This document shows positions 1 through 9,126 of a DNA stretch of 64,000 nucleotides, piece after piece. The stretch is taken from positions 57,232 to 121,231 of the forward strand of contig NZ_AMGM01000006.1 of NCBI RefSeq assembly GCF_000298295.1, written 5' to 3'. A model generated the notes under the pieces. It worked only from the letters and a program-made list of their open reading frames with translations. It had not been told where the DNA came from and made no database searches. The position numbers were made by a program, and so were the translations under genes. The DNA is from Cecembia lonarensis LW9 (GTDB lineage Bacteria > Bacteroidota > Bacteroidia > Cytophagales > Cyclobacteriaceae). Positions within the stretch are counted from its first letter, which is position 1. Every line of letters starts with the position of its first letter.

Positions 1-2
1 TG

Positions 3-236
3 AGGCATGCCTATGTTGATAAAATGTATGACTTATTGGTTCCAGGAGGTAAAGTTGCAGGCGTACTTTTTTCCAGGGAGTTTGAACATCAGGGCCCTCC
101 TTTTGGGGGTACTAAGGAAGCCTACTTACAATATTTTGAACCAAAATTTGAGGTTTTAACCTTGGAGCCGTGCTATAACTCTATTGCTCCGAGGATGGGA
201 AATGAATTGTTTTTTCAGTTGAAGAAGCCTATATAG
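3..236 (+). CDS. TPMT-family SAM-dependent methyltransferase, C-terminal fragment
   Basis: The reading frame is open from the left edge, so the N-terminus lies outside the window. About 77 residues remain. They match the C-terminal half of the thiopurine S-methyltransferase superfamily of class I SAM-dependent methyltransferases: an R-x-x-Y segment (RHAYVDKMYDLL), then PGG before a hydrophobic strand, a QGPPFGG loop, and the closing strand ending GNELFFQLKK. Members methylate small thiol, halide or other nucleophiles; the substrate cannot be inferred here. The SAM-binding motif I is off the window. Its stop overlaps the stop of the convergent methyltransferase gene by 8 bp. Confidence 0.7.
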   Translation, partial: RHAYVDKMYDLLVPGGKVAGVLFSREFEHQGPPFGGTKEAYLQYFEPKFEVLTLEPCYNSIAPRMGNELFFQLKKPI

Positions 237-1023
237 AAAGAATATGCTGGCTTTTGGCAAGTCCTTTTCGGAAAAATAATATTCCGCATTCAAAGAAATC
301 AAGACTTAAACTTACTTGTGGTTGTTGAGCTATTTCCTCCCAAGCCTTTTCCATTTCTTTTGACCAATGTATGTCCCCTATGGCCACCACACTTTGGTCA
401 TGAAGGTAGGGCATGACCATCTTTAAATAGGTGATGGTCCCCTCGTAGGTGTGATTGGCATCCAACAAAATAAAATCTACTTTTCCCATCTGGTCCAATA
501 CTGCAGGCAAGGTTTTCCCAATGTCCCCTTCAACAAATTTGATTGGCTGATTTCCGCAACCTTCCTTGGCTTTTCTGATCAGACTTTTGGATCCTTCAAA
601 GGTATACAGGTGGGACTGGACTACTTTTGAAAGATAAAAAGTATTCAGTCCTACACAAGTTCCCAGTTCTATTACGCAGTTTCCAGGGCTTTGCATACAG
701 AAATATTGATAAAGCTGACTGAATTTTCTATTGCTTGTACTGTAACGAGTAATGGCTTTAGTGCTTCTAAACCTTTGTTTTTTTAATTTTTTTGATCCTG
801 CACCGTAATCTTCTATTTCAAGTATTTCTTCGTCCTGTAGTAGTGCCTTTCTCCAGTATTCTATCTCAAGATCTTTGGTTTTGCTGTTTTGTAAGTATAG
901 CTTCAGGTTTTTATATAGATTTGCGACAAAAGGACTTTGAAGGGAGTAATTATCCTCTTTTTTTAGCCAATATAGTATGGAAGCCCGTAGTGGGAACAGG
1001 TGTTTTTTCAAATCAATTGTCAA
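229..1023 (-). CDS. class I SAM-dependent methyltransferase (O-methyltransferase-like)
   Basis: A 264-residue cytoplasmic protein. Around residues 115-130 it has a motif I glycine-rich strand (CVIELGTCVGLNT), then an acidic end of strand 2 (YTFEGS), FVEGDI, and a strand 4 DFILLDANHTYEG, which is the order found in class I methyltransferases related to methyltransferase_24 and the O-methyltransferases. The first 100 residues are charged and specific to this lineage. The start overlaps the end of apaG by 11 bp, so the two are probably cotranscribed. The substrate is unknown. Confidence 0.7.
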   Translation of the reverse strand: MTIDLKKHLFPLRASILYWLKKEDNYSLQSPFVANLYKNLKLYLQNSKTKDLEIEYWRKALLQDEEILEIEDYGAGSKKLKKQRFRSTKAITRYSTSNRKFSQLYQYFCMQSPGNCVIELGTCVGLNTFYLSKVVQSHLYTFEGSKSLIRKAKEGCGNQPIKFVEGDIGKTLPAVLDQMGKVDFILLDANHTYEGTITYLKMVMPYLHDQSVVAIGDIHWSKEMEKAWEEIAQQPQVSLSLDFFECGILFFRKGLAKSQHILSI

Positions 1024-1399
1024 AAATATCGGCTATCAATTGAAATTCAGGTATTTGCACTTCAATAAGCTTGCCGTCAAAAAGCTTTTCCATGATATAA
1101 GCCCCTTTCATCTTTCCCAAGCCAGACCTTAAATTACATCCTGAGACATATTCATGGAAATTGCCCGGCTCCAATATGGGTTGCTGCCCAACAACCCCTT
1201 CACCTTCTACAAATTTTGGCTGGTCACCGGCATCAAAAATTTCCCACCTTCTGCGCAGGAGTTGTATGGTATGACTGCTGTTGTTTTCTATCTTTACCTT
1301 GTAAGTAAAAACAAAGTGTTGCTGATGAGGACTTGAAAACTCAGCCTGGTAAGTGGTTTCAACACTTACTTTGATACCTTCGGTGATAGCAGTTACCAT
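1013..1399 (-). CDS. apaG: ApaG-family protein
   Basis: A 128-residue single-domain protein of the ApaG/DUF525 family, which has an immunoglobulin-like beta fold. Recognised by the order of conserved segments: VSVETTYQ near the N-terminus, FTYKVKIEN, the LLRRRWEIFDA strand, VEGEGVVGQQP, and the glycine-rich GLGKMKGAYIM close to the C-terminus. E. coli ApaG has been linked to cobalt and magnesium resistance and the fold also occurs in F-box proteins; the biochemical role is unsettled. Length is normal. It is transcribed divergently from ung and is followed without a gap by the methyltransferase gene. Confidence 0.88.
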   Translation of the reverse strand: MVTAITEGIKVSVETTYQAEFSSPHQQHFVFTYKVKIENNSSHTIQLLRRRWEIFDAGDQPKFVEGEGVVGQQPILEPGNFHEYVSGCNLRSGLGKMKGAYIMEKLFDGKLIEVQIPEFQLIADIFDN

Positions 1400-1474
1400 A
1401 TATCGTCTGGAATAATGCTTATAAAATCTAAAATTAAAACTATAAATCTTTAATCACAACGTATTTTCGTCAAA

Positions 1475-2137
1475 ATGGATGTCAAAATTGAAGAGAGTTG
1501 GAAAGAAAAACTATCGAATGAATTTAATAAACCCTATTTCGATCAGTTGGCCCAATTCGTCAAAAAAGAGTACCAGACCAATCAGGTCTTTCCCAAAGGA
1601 AAAGAGATTTTTAATGCTTTTCAGCACTGTAGCTTTGAAAAGACTAAAGTTGTTATCCTTGGACAGGACCCTTATCATGGCCTGGGTCAAGCACATGGTC
1701 TTTCTTTTTCTGTGCGGGAAGGCATACCTTTTCCACCAAGCCTGTTGAATATTTTCAAAGAAATCAACAGAGATTTAGGAAAGGAAATTCCTTCAAATGG
1801 CAACCTGTCACGTTGGGCGGACCAAGGGGTTTTGTTGTTAAATGCCACTTTGACTGTCAGGGCGCATCAAGCGGGTTCTCATCAAAATAAAGGTTGGGAA
1901 TCGTTTACAGATGAGGTTATCCGTCAATTGGCCCAGGAAAAAGAAAACCTGGTATTCATGCTCTGGGGTGCTTATGCCCAAAAGAAGGCTGCCTTTATTT
2001 CGGATGACAAACACTTGAAACTTCATGCCCCACATCCCTCACCACTTTCAGCACATCGGGGTTTTTTGGGCTGTGGGCATTTTTCTAAAGCCAACGCTTA
2101 TCTGCGTGAAAAAGGGCTGCCGGAAATTCATTGGTAA
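1475..2137 (+). CDS. ung: uracil-DNA glycosylase, family 1
   Basis: A 220-residue enzyme that removes uracil from DNA and starts base excision repair. The family 1 signatures are intact: the water-activating motif GQDPYHG around residue 62, the uracil-stacking region SFSVREGIPFPPSL, the LLLNATLTV strand with the Asn that reads uracil, and the C-terminal HPSPLSAHRGFLGC loop that enters the minor groove. Length and order match E. coli Ung. ATG at 1475 begins MDVKIEESW, directly before the conserved N-terminal helix. A single-gene unit, divergent from apaG and ended by a hairpin shared with the convergent lepB operon. Confidence 0.96.
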   Translation: MDVKIEESWKEKLSNEFNKPYFDQLAQFVKKEYQTNQVFPKGKEIFNAFQHCSFEKTKVVILGQDPYHGLGQAHGLSFSVREGIPFPPSLLNIFKEINRDLGKEIPSNGNLSRWADQGVLLLNATLTVRAHQAGSHQNKGWESFTDEVIRQLAQEKENLVFMLWGAYAQKKAAFISDDKHLKLHAPHPSPLSAHRGFLGCGHFSKANAYLREKGLPEIHW

Positions 2138-2151
2138 AATATCCCAAAAAA

Positions 2152-2180
2152 GAGGTTGCCTCTTTTGTTTAGGCAACCTC
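2152..2180. terminator. bidirectional terminator between ung and lepB
   Basis: Perfect 9-bp inverted repeat GAGGTTGCC / GGCAACCTC at 2152-2160 and 2172-2180 with an 11-nt loop, preceded by an A-run (a T-run for leftward transcripts). It lies between two convergent stop codons, so it probably ends both ung and the lepB operon. Confidence 0.75.
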
Positions 2181-2195
2181 ATATCATCATATCAT

Positions 2196-3281
2196 TTACT
2201 TAATCCCATTAAAGAACCTGCTCCAGCGGATTTTGCTGAACATGGACTTATGTTTGTCCAAGGATAGCCATAAGAACCAGGCTTTGCCTACGATATGGTC
2301 TTCTGGTACAAAACCCCAATACCTGGAGTCCAGGGAGTCATGCCTATTATCACCCATCATAAAGTAGTAGTCTTGATTGAAGGTATAGCTTTCCACTTTT
2401 TGTCCATCAATATATAATTGATTGTCTACTACCTCTACGGCATCTAGTCCTTCAAACTTCTCTATGGTTAAAGCATATTTGGCAATATTTTCCTCATTCA
2501 TTTCAATGGTCCAGCCTTTGGCGGGAATGGTCAAAGGGCCCATATTGTCTTTGTTCCAACCAAAATATGCTCCATCAGGAAAAACTCTGGGATCTCCCAT
2601 ATCCATACGGTCTACCCTTTTGGTGACCGAGCCAATTGCCGGGGATTTTCTTAATCTTTCGGCAATTTCGTCGGTAGTCATGACCAAATAGCCTGAACCA
2701 TTGGTAAAGGACATGAAGCCTTCTGGATTGATGCCATAATCACTGAAGAAATCTGCACTCAGGTTTCTACTGGTCATGACATCATAGGAAAACTGAAGTC
2801 CTTCTGGTTTATATCCAGGTTCGCCATTGACAAAAAGCTCTGTTTGTACAATTTCAATTTCATCTCCAGGAATGGCAACAGCCCGCTTGATGTAGTTGGT
2901 TTTCAGGTCAACAGGAAATTCAAACTCAGAAGGAAAGTTAAAGACCACCACATCATTTCTCTTTACCGAAGTAAAGCCAGGAAGTCTGAAGTAGGGTAGT
3001 TGTATCCAGTCTACATATGAGTTGGCGTCTGTTCCCCAAATTTTCTGATGTGTCAATGGAATTTGGAGCGGTGTTCTTGGAATTCTTGTACCATAATGCA
3101 TTTTACTGACAAACAGAAAATCTCCTACCAAAAGAGACTTCTCCATTGAAGCGGTTGGAATTGTGAAGGGTTCTAATAATAACCACCTGATCAAAGAAGC
3201 AGCGATGACTGCAAATACCAAGGCATCCACCCATTCACGGGCAGCTGATTTTTTCTTTTTTTCTTCTGTCATTTCACTCAA
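2196..3281 (-). CDS. lepB: signal peptidase I
   Basis: A 361-residue inner-membrane serine protease that removes signal peptides from secreted proteins. One transmembrane helix (residues 19-36) is followed by the catalytic Ser box IPTASMEKSLLVGD (Ser about 45), then YIKRAVAIPGD with the general-base Lys, and the C-terminal box MGDNRHDSLDSRYWGFVP. An insertion of roughly 120 residues between the Lys box and the last box makes it longer than E. coli-type minimal forms, as is usual in Bacteroidota. It is the last gene of the parA-parB-DUF5683-dapB-lepB unit, 5 nt after dapB. Confidence 0.95.
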   Translation of the reverse strand: MSEMTEEKKKKSAAREWVDALVFAVIAASLIRWLLLEPFTIPTASMEKSLLVGDFLFVSKMHYGTRIPRTPLQIPLTHQKIWGTDANSYVDWIQLPYFRLPGFTSVKRNDVVVFNFPSEFEFPVDLKTNYIKRAVAIPGDEIEIVQTELFVNGEPGYKPEGLQFSYDVMTSRNLSADFFSDYGINPEGFMSFTNGSGYLVMTTDEIAERLRKSPAIGSVTKRVDRMDMGDPRVFPDGAYFGWNKDNMGPLTIPAKGWTIEMNEENIAKYALTIEKFEGLDAVEVVDNQLYIDGQKVESYTFNQDYYFMMGDNRHDSLDSRYWGFVPEDHIVGKAWFLWLSLDKHKSMFSKIRWSRFFNGIK

Positions 3282-3286
3282 AAATT

Positions 3287-4009
3287 TTAGAAAGATAGGA
3301 AATCATCCATTGATAATACACCTTTTTTATCTTTTATCCATTCAGCCACTAAAACTGCGCCAAGTGCAAAACCCTTCCGGCTATGGGCTGTATGGCTGAT
3401 TTCAATGTCGTCAATTTCAGACTGATAGCGGATAATATGGGTGCCTGGTGCAGGGTCTATCCGCTTGGCTTCTATGTAAAGCAAGTGTTCATTTTCGTCC
3501 ATTCCATCGGACAATTTCCAATTCTTATAGCTTGATATTTCACCTAGGATTCCTTCTGCTAAGGTGATGGCCGTACCACTTGGAGCATCCTTTTTTTCAG
3601 TATGGTGGACTTCCTCCATCCTAGCACGGTAGTCTTGCTGGTCCTTCATTAAGGAGGCCAAAAATTTGTTCACTTTAAAAAAAATATTCACCCCAATGCT
3701 GTAATTAGAAGCATAGAAAAAAGCTGTGTTTTTTTCCAGTGTTAGGGCTGAAATGGCCGGTTTTTTCTCCAACCAACCTGTTGTGCCCGAAACTACAGGA
3801 ATCCCCCTTTCAATCGCCCAACTGATATTGTCAAATGCTGCATCGGGTTGACTGAATTCTATGGCGACATCTACCCTTGAAGGGTCAAGTTTTTCCAGTT
3901 CGTTCCTGTTTTCAATGTTGATTTTTCCTACCAGCTGATGGCCTCTGGATTCGGCGATTTCACCGATAATTTTCCCCATTTTGCCATAGCCTAATAATAA
4001 TATATTCAT
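3287..4009 (-). CDS. dapB: 4-hydroxy-tetrahydrodipicolinate reductase
   Basis: A 240-residue NAD(P)H-dependent reductase of the diaminopimelate and lysine pathway, which supplies peptidoglycan cross-links. The N-terminus carries the Rossmann motif GYGKMGKIIGE; VVSGTTGW follows; the catalytic site EVHHTEKKDAPSGTA holds the His pair and Lys typical of DapB. It is shorter than E. coli DapB (273 residues), matching the compact form common in Bacteroidota. It lies 2 nt from the DUF5683 gene and 5 nt from lepB, so it is cotranscribed with cell-envelope and segregation genes. Confidence 0.95.
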   Translation of the reverse strand: MNILLLGYGKMGKIIGEIAESRGHQLVGKINIENRNELEKLDPSRVDVAIEFSQPDAAFDNISWAIERGIPVVSGTTGWLEKKPAISALTLEKNTAFFYASNYSIGVNIFFKVNKFLASLMKDQQDYRARMEEVHHTEKKDAPSGTAITLAEGILGEISSYKNWKLSDGMDENEHLLYIEAKRIDPAPGTHIIRYQSEIDDIEISHTAHSRKGFALGAVLVAEWIKDKKGVLSMDDFLSF

Positions 4010-4011
4010 AA

Positions 4012-4611
4012 TCAGAAATTAATTTTCATGGATAATCCAAAAACACCCCCTCCAGCACTTAGCATTTCGAAACTTGGCTCGAACCTAAAACTTAGGTCGT
4101 CACTGACATCAAAGGAGGAAAGATGTGCATCTACATGTGCGTCTATGATATTCAGCGCATAAATACCTATAAATATGAAATAATTCAAATCCCGGTTTCT
4201 TCTCCAGAAATTGACCTGTCTTACCAAGCCATCCCTGTTCAGGTTTGGGAAATCGTTTGGCAGACCATCATCCAATAAAAAAAGTCCCTCCCTCAATGCT
4301 TTATATCGTCGATCGTTGAATTCAATGAAGAAGATGTTGGTAGCAAACCCACCGTAAATGATAGGTACTTTCCAGCTTTTTTCATTGTAAACCTGGCCAG
4401 CTCCAGGTAAAATCGCTGAAAGGATGGTGGCTTTTTTAGGATTTTTATAGCCTTCTGGCCGCCAATCTAAGTTTAGGGTGTCTCCGGATACTTGTTGGGC
4501 ATTGGTATAGGCGGCACTAGACAACAATAAAATAAAAACAGCAATGATATGGGGGGGTATCATTGCCATTTTAAATTTACTGAAGCGAATTGTACTTTTT
4601 GCCGTAGTCAA
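4012..4611 (-). CDS. DUF5683 domain protein, membrane-associated
   Basis: A 199-residue protein of the Bacteroidota-specific DUF5683 family. A hydrophobic segment ending in a likely signal-peptide site (YTNAQQ, near residue 39) is followed by the family core KKATILSAILPGAGQVYNEKSWKVPIIYGG, then a helix YFIFIGIYALNIIDAHVDAHL and a final beta-rich stretch. The core resembles small TM2/DUF5683 membrane modules with a glycine-proline kink. Function is unknown. The start is uncertain: ATG at 4611 sits 4 nt after parB, while internal ATGs at 4569 or 4563 would give a more usual signal peptide length. Confidence 0.75.
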   Translation of the reverse strand: MTTAKSTIRFSKFKMAMIPPHIIAVFILLLSSAAYTNAQQVSGDTLNLDWRPEGYKNPKKATILSAILPGAGQVYNEKSWKVPIIYGGFATNIFFIEFNDRRYKALREGLFLLDDGLPNDFPNLNRDGLVRQVNFWRRNRDLNYFIFIGIYALNIIDAHVDAHLSSFDVSDDLSFRFEPSFEMLSAGGGVFGLSMKINF

Positions 4612-4615
4612 GGCT

Positions 4616-5533
4616 TTAAATGATATCTAGAATTTCAAGTATTCTATTCAGGTCATCAGCTGAACGAAAAGGGATTTTGATTTCACCTTTATGTTTACCG
4701 TCGGCTTTGAGCTGTACCTTTGTTCCAAAATGAGATGCCAGTCGCTGCTGAATCTTTCCTATTTCATATTTTTTAACAGGGTCAAGTCCCGCCACTTTTT
4801 CCGGGCTACTTTCTTCCGGACCGCTACTGAGGGCTTTAACAAGTGCTTCTACTTTTCTTACGCTGAGCTCTTCAGCTACTGTCCTTTTATAAATGGCCAA
4901 CTGCCGGTCAATGTCTTCTATATTGATAATGGCACGTGCATGGCCCATGGAAATGACATTATCCCTAAGTCCAGCCTGAATGTCCGGTGGCAATTTCAAC
5001 AGACGCAAATAATTGTTGACAGTAGTCCTGTTTTTTCCTACACGGTCACCAAGTTCTTCCTGTTTGAGGTTGCATTCGGCCAATAACCTTTGATAAGAAT
5101 GGGCGATCTCTAAAGCATTCAGGTTTTCACGTTGGATGTTTTCAATCAGCGCCATTTCCAACATTTGTTGGTCATTGGCTGTCCTGACATAAGCCGGAAC
5201 TTTTTCCAGACCTGCCATCTTTGACGCTTGGAATCTCCTTTCTCCGGAGATTAACTGGTATTCCCCATCTGAAAGCCTTCTTACCGTGATTGGCTGAATG
5301 ATCCCTTGAACTTTAATGGATTCCGACAGTTCTTCCAGCGCTGTTTTATCGAAGTGTGTTCTGGGTTGATAAGGATTGACCTGTATTTCCGATAAGGCAA
5401 TTTCGTAGATTCCCACCACTGGTTGAGAAGGTAATACATCCGTAGCTGGTTTTTTCTGAGGAGAGTCATTTAGAAGTGCTCCAAGACCTCTTCCCAGTGC
5501 TGGCTTTTTATTGGGTTGTTTTTTATCGGACAT
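4616..5533 (-). CDS. parB: chromosome partitioning protein ParB
   Basis: A 305-residue parS-binding CTPase of chromosome segregation. It opens with the ParA-stimulating KKPALGRGLGALL, then the ParB/Srx domain with INPYQPRTHFD and the CTP-binding GERRFQA box, the arginine patch ENIQRENLNALEIA, and the HTH region (VGKNRTTVNNYLRLLKLP). The C-terminal dimerisation domain ends the protein. It lies 11 nt after parA. No parS-like palindrome was seen in the window by eye, though the family normally binds sites near the origin. Confidence 0.96.
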   Translation of the reverse strand: MSDKKQPNKKPALGRGLGALLNDSPQKKPATDVLPSQPVVGIYEIALSEIQVNPYQPRTHFDKTALEELSESIKVQGIIQPITVRRLSDGEYQLISGERRFQASKMAGLEKVPAYVRTANDQQMLEMALIENIQRENLNALEIAHSYQRLLAECNLKQEELGDRVGKNRTTVNNYLRLLKLPPDIQAGLRDNVISMGHARAIINIEDIDRQLAIYKRTVAEELSVRKVEALVKALSSGPEESSPEKVAGLDPVKKYEIGKIQQRLASHFGTKVQLKADGKHKGEIKIPFRSADDLNRILEILDII

Positions 5534-5544
5534 TATTCAATTTA

Positions 5545-6324
5545 TCAATTTACCTTCTCCATTCCGTTTTTTGTCGCAATTTCATTGGCCAAATTTAAAT
5601 AGGCCACAGCACCTTTTCCGTCTGCATCAAAAGCAATGACCGGAAGTCCAAAACTTGGAGATTCGCTTAACCTTACATTCCTGGGTATAATGGTATCAAA
5701 TACCAGATCCTTGAAATGCATCCTCACTTCGTCCACTACCTGATTGCTTAACCTTAATCTTACATCATACATGGTCAGCAAAATACCTTCAATTTCCAGG
5801 TTGGGATTGAGTCTTGTTTGGATAATTTTGATAGTATTCAAAAGTTTTCCAAGTCCCTCCAAGGCAAAATACTCGCATTGTACTGGAATAATTACAGAAT
5901 CTGCCGCTGTAAGTGCATTGATGGTAATCAAACCCAAGGATGGTGAGCAGTCAATGATCACAAAATCATAATTGTTTCTGATTTTGGCTATCACCTCTTT
6001 CATTTTTTCTTCCCGATTGTCAAGATTGATCATCTCTACCTCGGCACCCACCAAGTCGATGTGTGAGGGGATAAGGTCAAGGTTCTCTATTTCGGTTTTC
6101 AAAATGATGGATTCAATATCCGTACCATCTACCATACATTCATAAATGCTGGTATCGATATTTTTGGGGTCATGTCCTAATCCAGAGGTGGTATTTGCCT
6201 GAGGGTCAGCATCAATAACCAGTGTTTTAAACTCCAAGACGGCCAAACTCGCCGCTAAATTCATCGCTGTGGTGGTTTTTCCTACCCCACCTTTTTGATT
6301 GGCAATGGCAATTACTTTTCCCAT
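5545..6324 (-). CDS. parA: chromosome partitioning ATPase ParA (Soj)
   Basis: A 259-residue deviant Walker ATPase that works with ParB to move origin regions apart. The deviant Walker A box [14 protein letters not shown] is at residue 11, the switch I region [15 protein letters not shown] follows, and Walker B is [18 protein letters not shown]. The closing segment [11 protein letters not shown] is typical of chromosomal Soj. Length is standard and no N-terminal HTH is present, so it is the chromosomal and not the P1-plasmid type. First of the segregation pair, 8 nt after the UPF0173 gene. Confidence 0.96.
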   Translation of the reverse strand: MGKVIAIANQKGGVGKTTTAMNLAASLAVLEFKTLVIDADPQANTTSGLGHDPKNIDTSIYECMVDGTDIESIILKTEIENLDLIPSHIDLVGAEVEMINLDNREEKMKEVIAKIRNNYDFVIIDCSPSLGLITINALTAADSVIIPVQCEYFALEGLGKLLNTIKIIQTRLNPNLEIEGILLTMYDVRLRLSNQVVDEVRMHFKDLVFDTIIPRNVRLSESPSFGLPVIAFDADGKGAVAYLNLANEIATKNGMEKVN

Positions 6325-6332
6325 TTTATTGT

Positions 6333-7016
6333 TTACAGGCTTACAGAGTCTCCAATATTAATTATTATCAGTTCCTTTCCTGCACTTTCGGCCGCCTTTT
6401 TTGCTGTCTCCAGGTCAATTTCTATGAAAGGAAAGGTACCGTAATGCATGGCAATTATTTTTTTTGTTCCCACAAAATCAGCAGCTTTTATAGCGTCATG
6501 TATTCCCATGGTGAAATTGTCTCCAATCGGAAGAAAAGCAAAATCTATTTTATATTCTTCACCGATCAGCTTCATATCATAAGTCAAAGCTGTATCGCCT
6601 GCATAATAAAATGTGCCTGCTTCATGTTGAATGACGAAGCCACCGGGATTTCCCCCAGAGCTGCCATCCGGTAAGGTACTGCTGTGTACGGCATTGACAT
6701 ATTTAACTTTGCCAAAATCAAAAACCTTACTTCCACCATGGTTCATGGGATGGTAATTTTTCACACCTTTTCCTGCAAACCAGACGGCTATTTCATAATT
6801 AGATACCAACATGGCATCGGATGATTTTGTGATTTTTTCTGCGTCAGCCACATGATCTTCATGGCCATGACTGATCAACACATAATCAGCACTGATGCTC
6901 GAAATATCGATATGAGAAGCTTTTTCGTTTGGACTGATAAACGGATCGAAGAGTATTTTTTTTCCAGCAACCTTCACCAAAAAGGAAGAGTGTCCAAAAT
7001 ATGTTATCTCTATCAT
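6333..7016 (-). CDS. UPF0173 metal-dependent hydrolase (metallo-beta-lactamase fold)
   Basis: A 227-residue cytoplasmic protein of the YtkL/UPF0173 family. It starts with the family signature [12 protein letters not shown], then the metal-binding box [12 protein letters not shown] (H-x-H-x-D-H), FYYAGDTAL with the bridging Asp, and AMHYGTFPF with the last His ligand. All metal ligands are present, so it should be catalytically competent; the natural substrate of this family is not known. It is the first gene of the leftward parA operon and lies directly downstream of the DnaA-box pair. Confidence 0.88.
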   Translation of the reverse strand: MIEITYFGHSSFLVKVAGKKILFDPFISPNEKASHIDISSISADYVLISHGHEDHVADAEKITKSSDAMLVSNYEIAVWFAGKGVKNYHPMNHGGSKVFDFGKVKYVNAVHSSTLPDGSSGGNPGGFVIQHEAGTFYYAGDTALTYDMKLIGEEYKIDFAFLPIGDNFTMGIHDAIKAADFVGTKKIIAMHYGTFPFIEIDLETAKKAAESAGKELIIINIGDSVSL

Positions 7017-7084
7017 ACTGTTTCGGTCTTTTGGTTTTGTTAGCTTACAAATATAGGATTAATATCCAGTCTGTAAATGAATTA

Positions 7085-7108
7085 TTATCCACAATATATT
7101 GTGGATTA
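7085..7108. other. inverted pair of DnaA-box-like sequences, possible origin element
   Basis: TTATCCACA at 7085-7093 equals the DnaA-box consensus, and TGTGGATTA at 7100-7108 is its inverted copy with one mismatch. Together they form a perfect 20-bp palindrome (7087-7106) with an AT-only centre, in an AT-rich intergenic stretch between the parA operon and yidC. Chromosomal parAB and yidC are commonly near oriC. A single pair is few for a full origin, and gene direction does not switch here, so this is a candidate only. It could instead be an operator for a dimeric repressor. Confidence 0.4.
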
Positions 7109-7180
7109 CTTTAATGCCTTGATTTTTACCCTGATAACCACTTTTAACTTTCTAGGCAATAAAACAAAAAAAATGACATA

Positions 7181-7217
7181 AAAAAAAGGCTGTGCTTCTC
7201 CTCGCACAGCCTTTTTT
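7181..7217 (-). terminator. yidC terminator
   Basis: Perfect 8-bp stem GGCTGTGC / GCACAGCC at 7188-7195 and 7204-7211, flanked on one side by seven A and on the other by six T. It lies 10 nt after the yidC stop and reads as a rho-independent terminator in the leftward direction. Confidence 0.85.
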
Positions 7218-7220
7218 AAA

Positions 7221-9023
7221 TTATTTTCTCTTTTTGTTGGCCTCAGCTGCTTTCATGGCATCTTCCAGTTTTTGTTGGAATTTTGATTTTTTCTTATTGA
7301 CGTTCTTCTTTCTGTAGGCTTCGATTTTTTCTCTGATTTTGGCATCGTCTACAAACATCTTAATCAGCGCTTGCTGTCCGAAAGTTACCATATTTGAAAC
7401 GAAGTAGTAGAAACTCAAAGCAGCAGGGAATGAGTTAAGAACAAACATAAAGATGACCGGCATGATATATCCTAAATTTTTCATAGGACCTGCCTGAGCT
7501 GTCAATTGATTGTTGAAATGGGTATAAGCAATCTGCGATATGGTCATCAAGATGGTGAATAAACTCACGTGGGCACCATAAAAAGGAATGGTGAAAGGCA
7601 ACCAAATGATGGCATCATATGTAGATAGGTCATTTGCCCAAAGGAAAGACTCTTGCCTCAACTCAATGGAATTGGGGAAAAAGAAGAACATGGCAAATAG
7701 AAAAGGCATTTGGAACAACATGGGCAAACATCCGGAAATAGGACTTACACCAAGTTGTCCGAACAATTTCATTTGCTCTTGCTGCATTTTTGCAGGGTCT
7801 TCTCCAAATTTTTCCTTTAATTCATCAATTTCAGGTTTGATTACCCGCATTTTGGCCATTCCTATGTATGATTTGTATGTCAAAGGGAATAGGGCCAATT
7901 TAATAATCAGTACGATGAGGATAATGATGATACCATAGTTGTTGAAATACTTCTCAAGGAACTGAAATAAATTGACAATGATATATTTGTTCACCCAGCT
8001 CACAAAGAAATAACCCATGTCCACGTTATTTTCAAAGCCCGGTGTAATTCTTTTCAGGATGTTGTAATTATTGGGTCCGAAATAGTACTGCAACTCAGCC
8101 CTTCCATTTTCAAGTGGCATGACCAAGTTGGCCCGCATGTTTTTGATGGATAAGGTGTCATTTGGGATTTCCTGCCTGAAATTTGCAGTGTTGAATGTGT
8201 TTCCGGCAATAATGGCAGAAGTAAAAAACCTTTGGCTGAAGCTCATCCACTTGATAGGTTCTGTTACTTCTTCTTCTACAGAAGTTTTGGTAAGACTTAG
8301 GTCATCGTGAGAACCCGATGCCGTAAAGAAATTGATATTGGTCTTTCTTCTGGATTCTTCAATATCCCTCTCCTGTCTTTGTAATCTGTCATCCCAGAGG
8401 ATCTGGATTTGATTATCCTTTAAGTTGTTATTAAGTCCAACAAATTCAATGTATTTGTCCAAGGTGTAGTTCCCATCTTTAAGGGAATAGGTCCTGGTAA
8501 TCCTGGCATTTCCGGACTGCGCTGTAAAGGTCAGGACATTAGCAGTTTCTCCCTCAACGTCCATTGTGGATAAAGTAGGCGTGAAGAAAAATTGGTTTAG
8601 GCTCAGCGTACCTTTGTCCGTTTGGATCATATAATCCAGATCTGAACTGCTTTCATCCAATAACACCAAAGGTTTCTGCTCCCAGGTTTTAAATTCTTTC
8701 AATTCTACCTGTACAATTTCAGCTCCTTGGGTAGAAAATGAAACAATCATTTTATCATTTTCCAGGATTACGGTTTCGGTTGTGCCTTTGGTCATCGGTG
8801 CAAATACACCAAACTGCCTTTGGGCAATTATATCCTGAATACTGTCCGGTTCAACAAGTACTGGGGCACTTACTGGTTCCATCACATCCTCTTCCTGAAC
8901 CTGTAAGGTGCTGGTTTGTGCTACTTCTTCCTCTACTGGCTCTGGTGTAGTCGCAAAGAATATCGAATACACCATCAGTACTGCTGCGAATAGGATCAAT
9001 CCTGTCGCTTGGTTTCTATCCAT
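7221..9023 (-). CDS. yidC: membrane protein insertase YidC
   Basis: A 600-residue inner-membrane insertase and chaperone for Sec-dependent and Sec-independent membrane proteins. N-terminal helix MDRNQATGLILFAAVLMVY, then a large periplasmic beta-super-sandwich domain (about residues 60-340), then the conserved 60KD_IMP core: VLIIKLALFPLTYKS with the functional Arg/Lys region, GCLPMLFQMPFLFAMFFFF, and FYYFVSNMVTFGQQ. The tail is lysine-rich, as in forms that contact ribosomes. ATG at 9023 was chosen over 9065 because MDRNQATG is the family N-terminus. Monocistronic, ended by a strong hairpin. Confidence 0.95.
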   Translation of the reverse strand: MDRNQATGLILFAAVLMVYSIFFATTPEPVEEEVAQTSTLQVQEEDVMEPVSAPVLVEPDSIQDIIAQRQFGVFAPMTKGTTETVILENDKMIVSFSTQGAEIVQVELKEFKTWEQKPLVLLDESSSDLDYMIQTDKGTLSLNQFFFTPTLSTMDVEGETANVLTFTAQSGNARITRTYSLKDGNYTLDKYIEFVGLNNNLKDNQIQILWDDRLQRQERDIEESRRKTNINFFTASGSHDDLSLTKTSVEEEVTEPIKWMSFSQRFFTSAIIAGNTFNTANFRQEIPNDTLSIKNMRANLVMPLENGRAELQYYFGPNNYNILKRITPGFENNVDMGYFFVSWVNKYIIVNLFQFLEKYFNNYGIIIILIVLIIKLALFPLTYKSYIGMAKMRVIKPEIDELKEKFGEDPAKMQQEQMKLFGQLGVSPISGCLPMLFQMPFLFAMFFFFPNSIELRQESFLWANDLSTYDAIIWLPFTIPFYGAHVSLFTILMTISQIAYTHFNNQLTAQAGPMKNLGYIMPVIFMFVLNSFPAALSFYYFVSNMVTFGQQALIKMFVDDAKIREKIEAYRKKNVNKKKSKFQQKLEDAMKAAEANKKRK

Positions 9024-9126
9024 AGAATTTACTTTATTAGGCTTTTCAAAAAGCGAAGGTGACACAAAGATTTGGACGATATCCAGAACATCTTCGCATT
9101 ACCCTATGCTTTACCGGGCCGTAAAA

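Noticed and set aside
4616..7220. parS site near parAB
   Set aside because: No palindrome resembling TGTTTCACGTGAAACA was found by eye here or elsewhere in the window.
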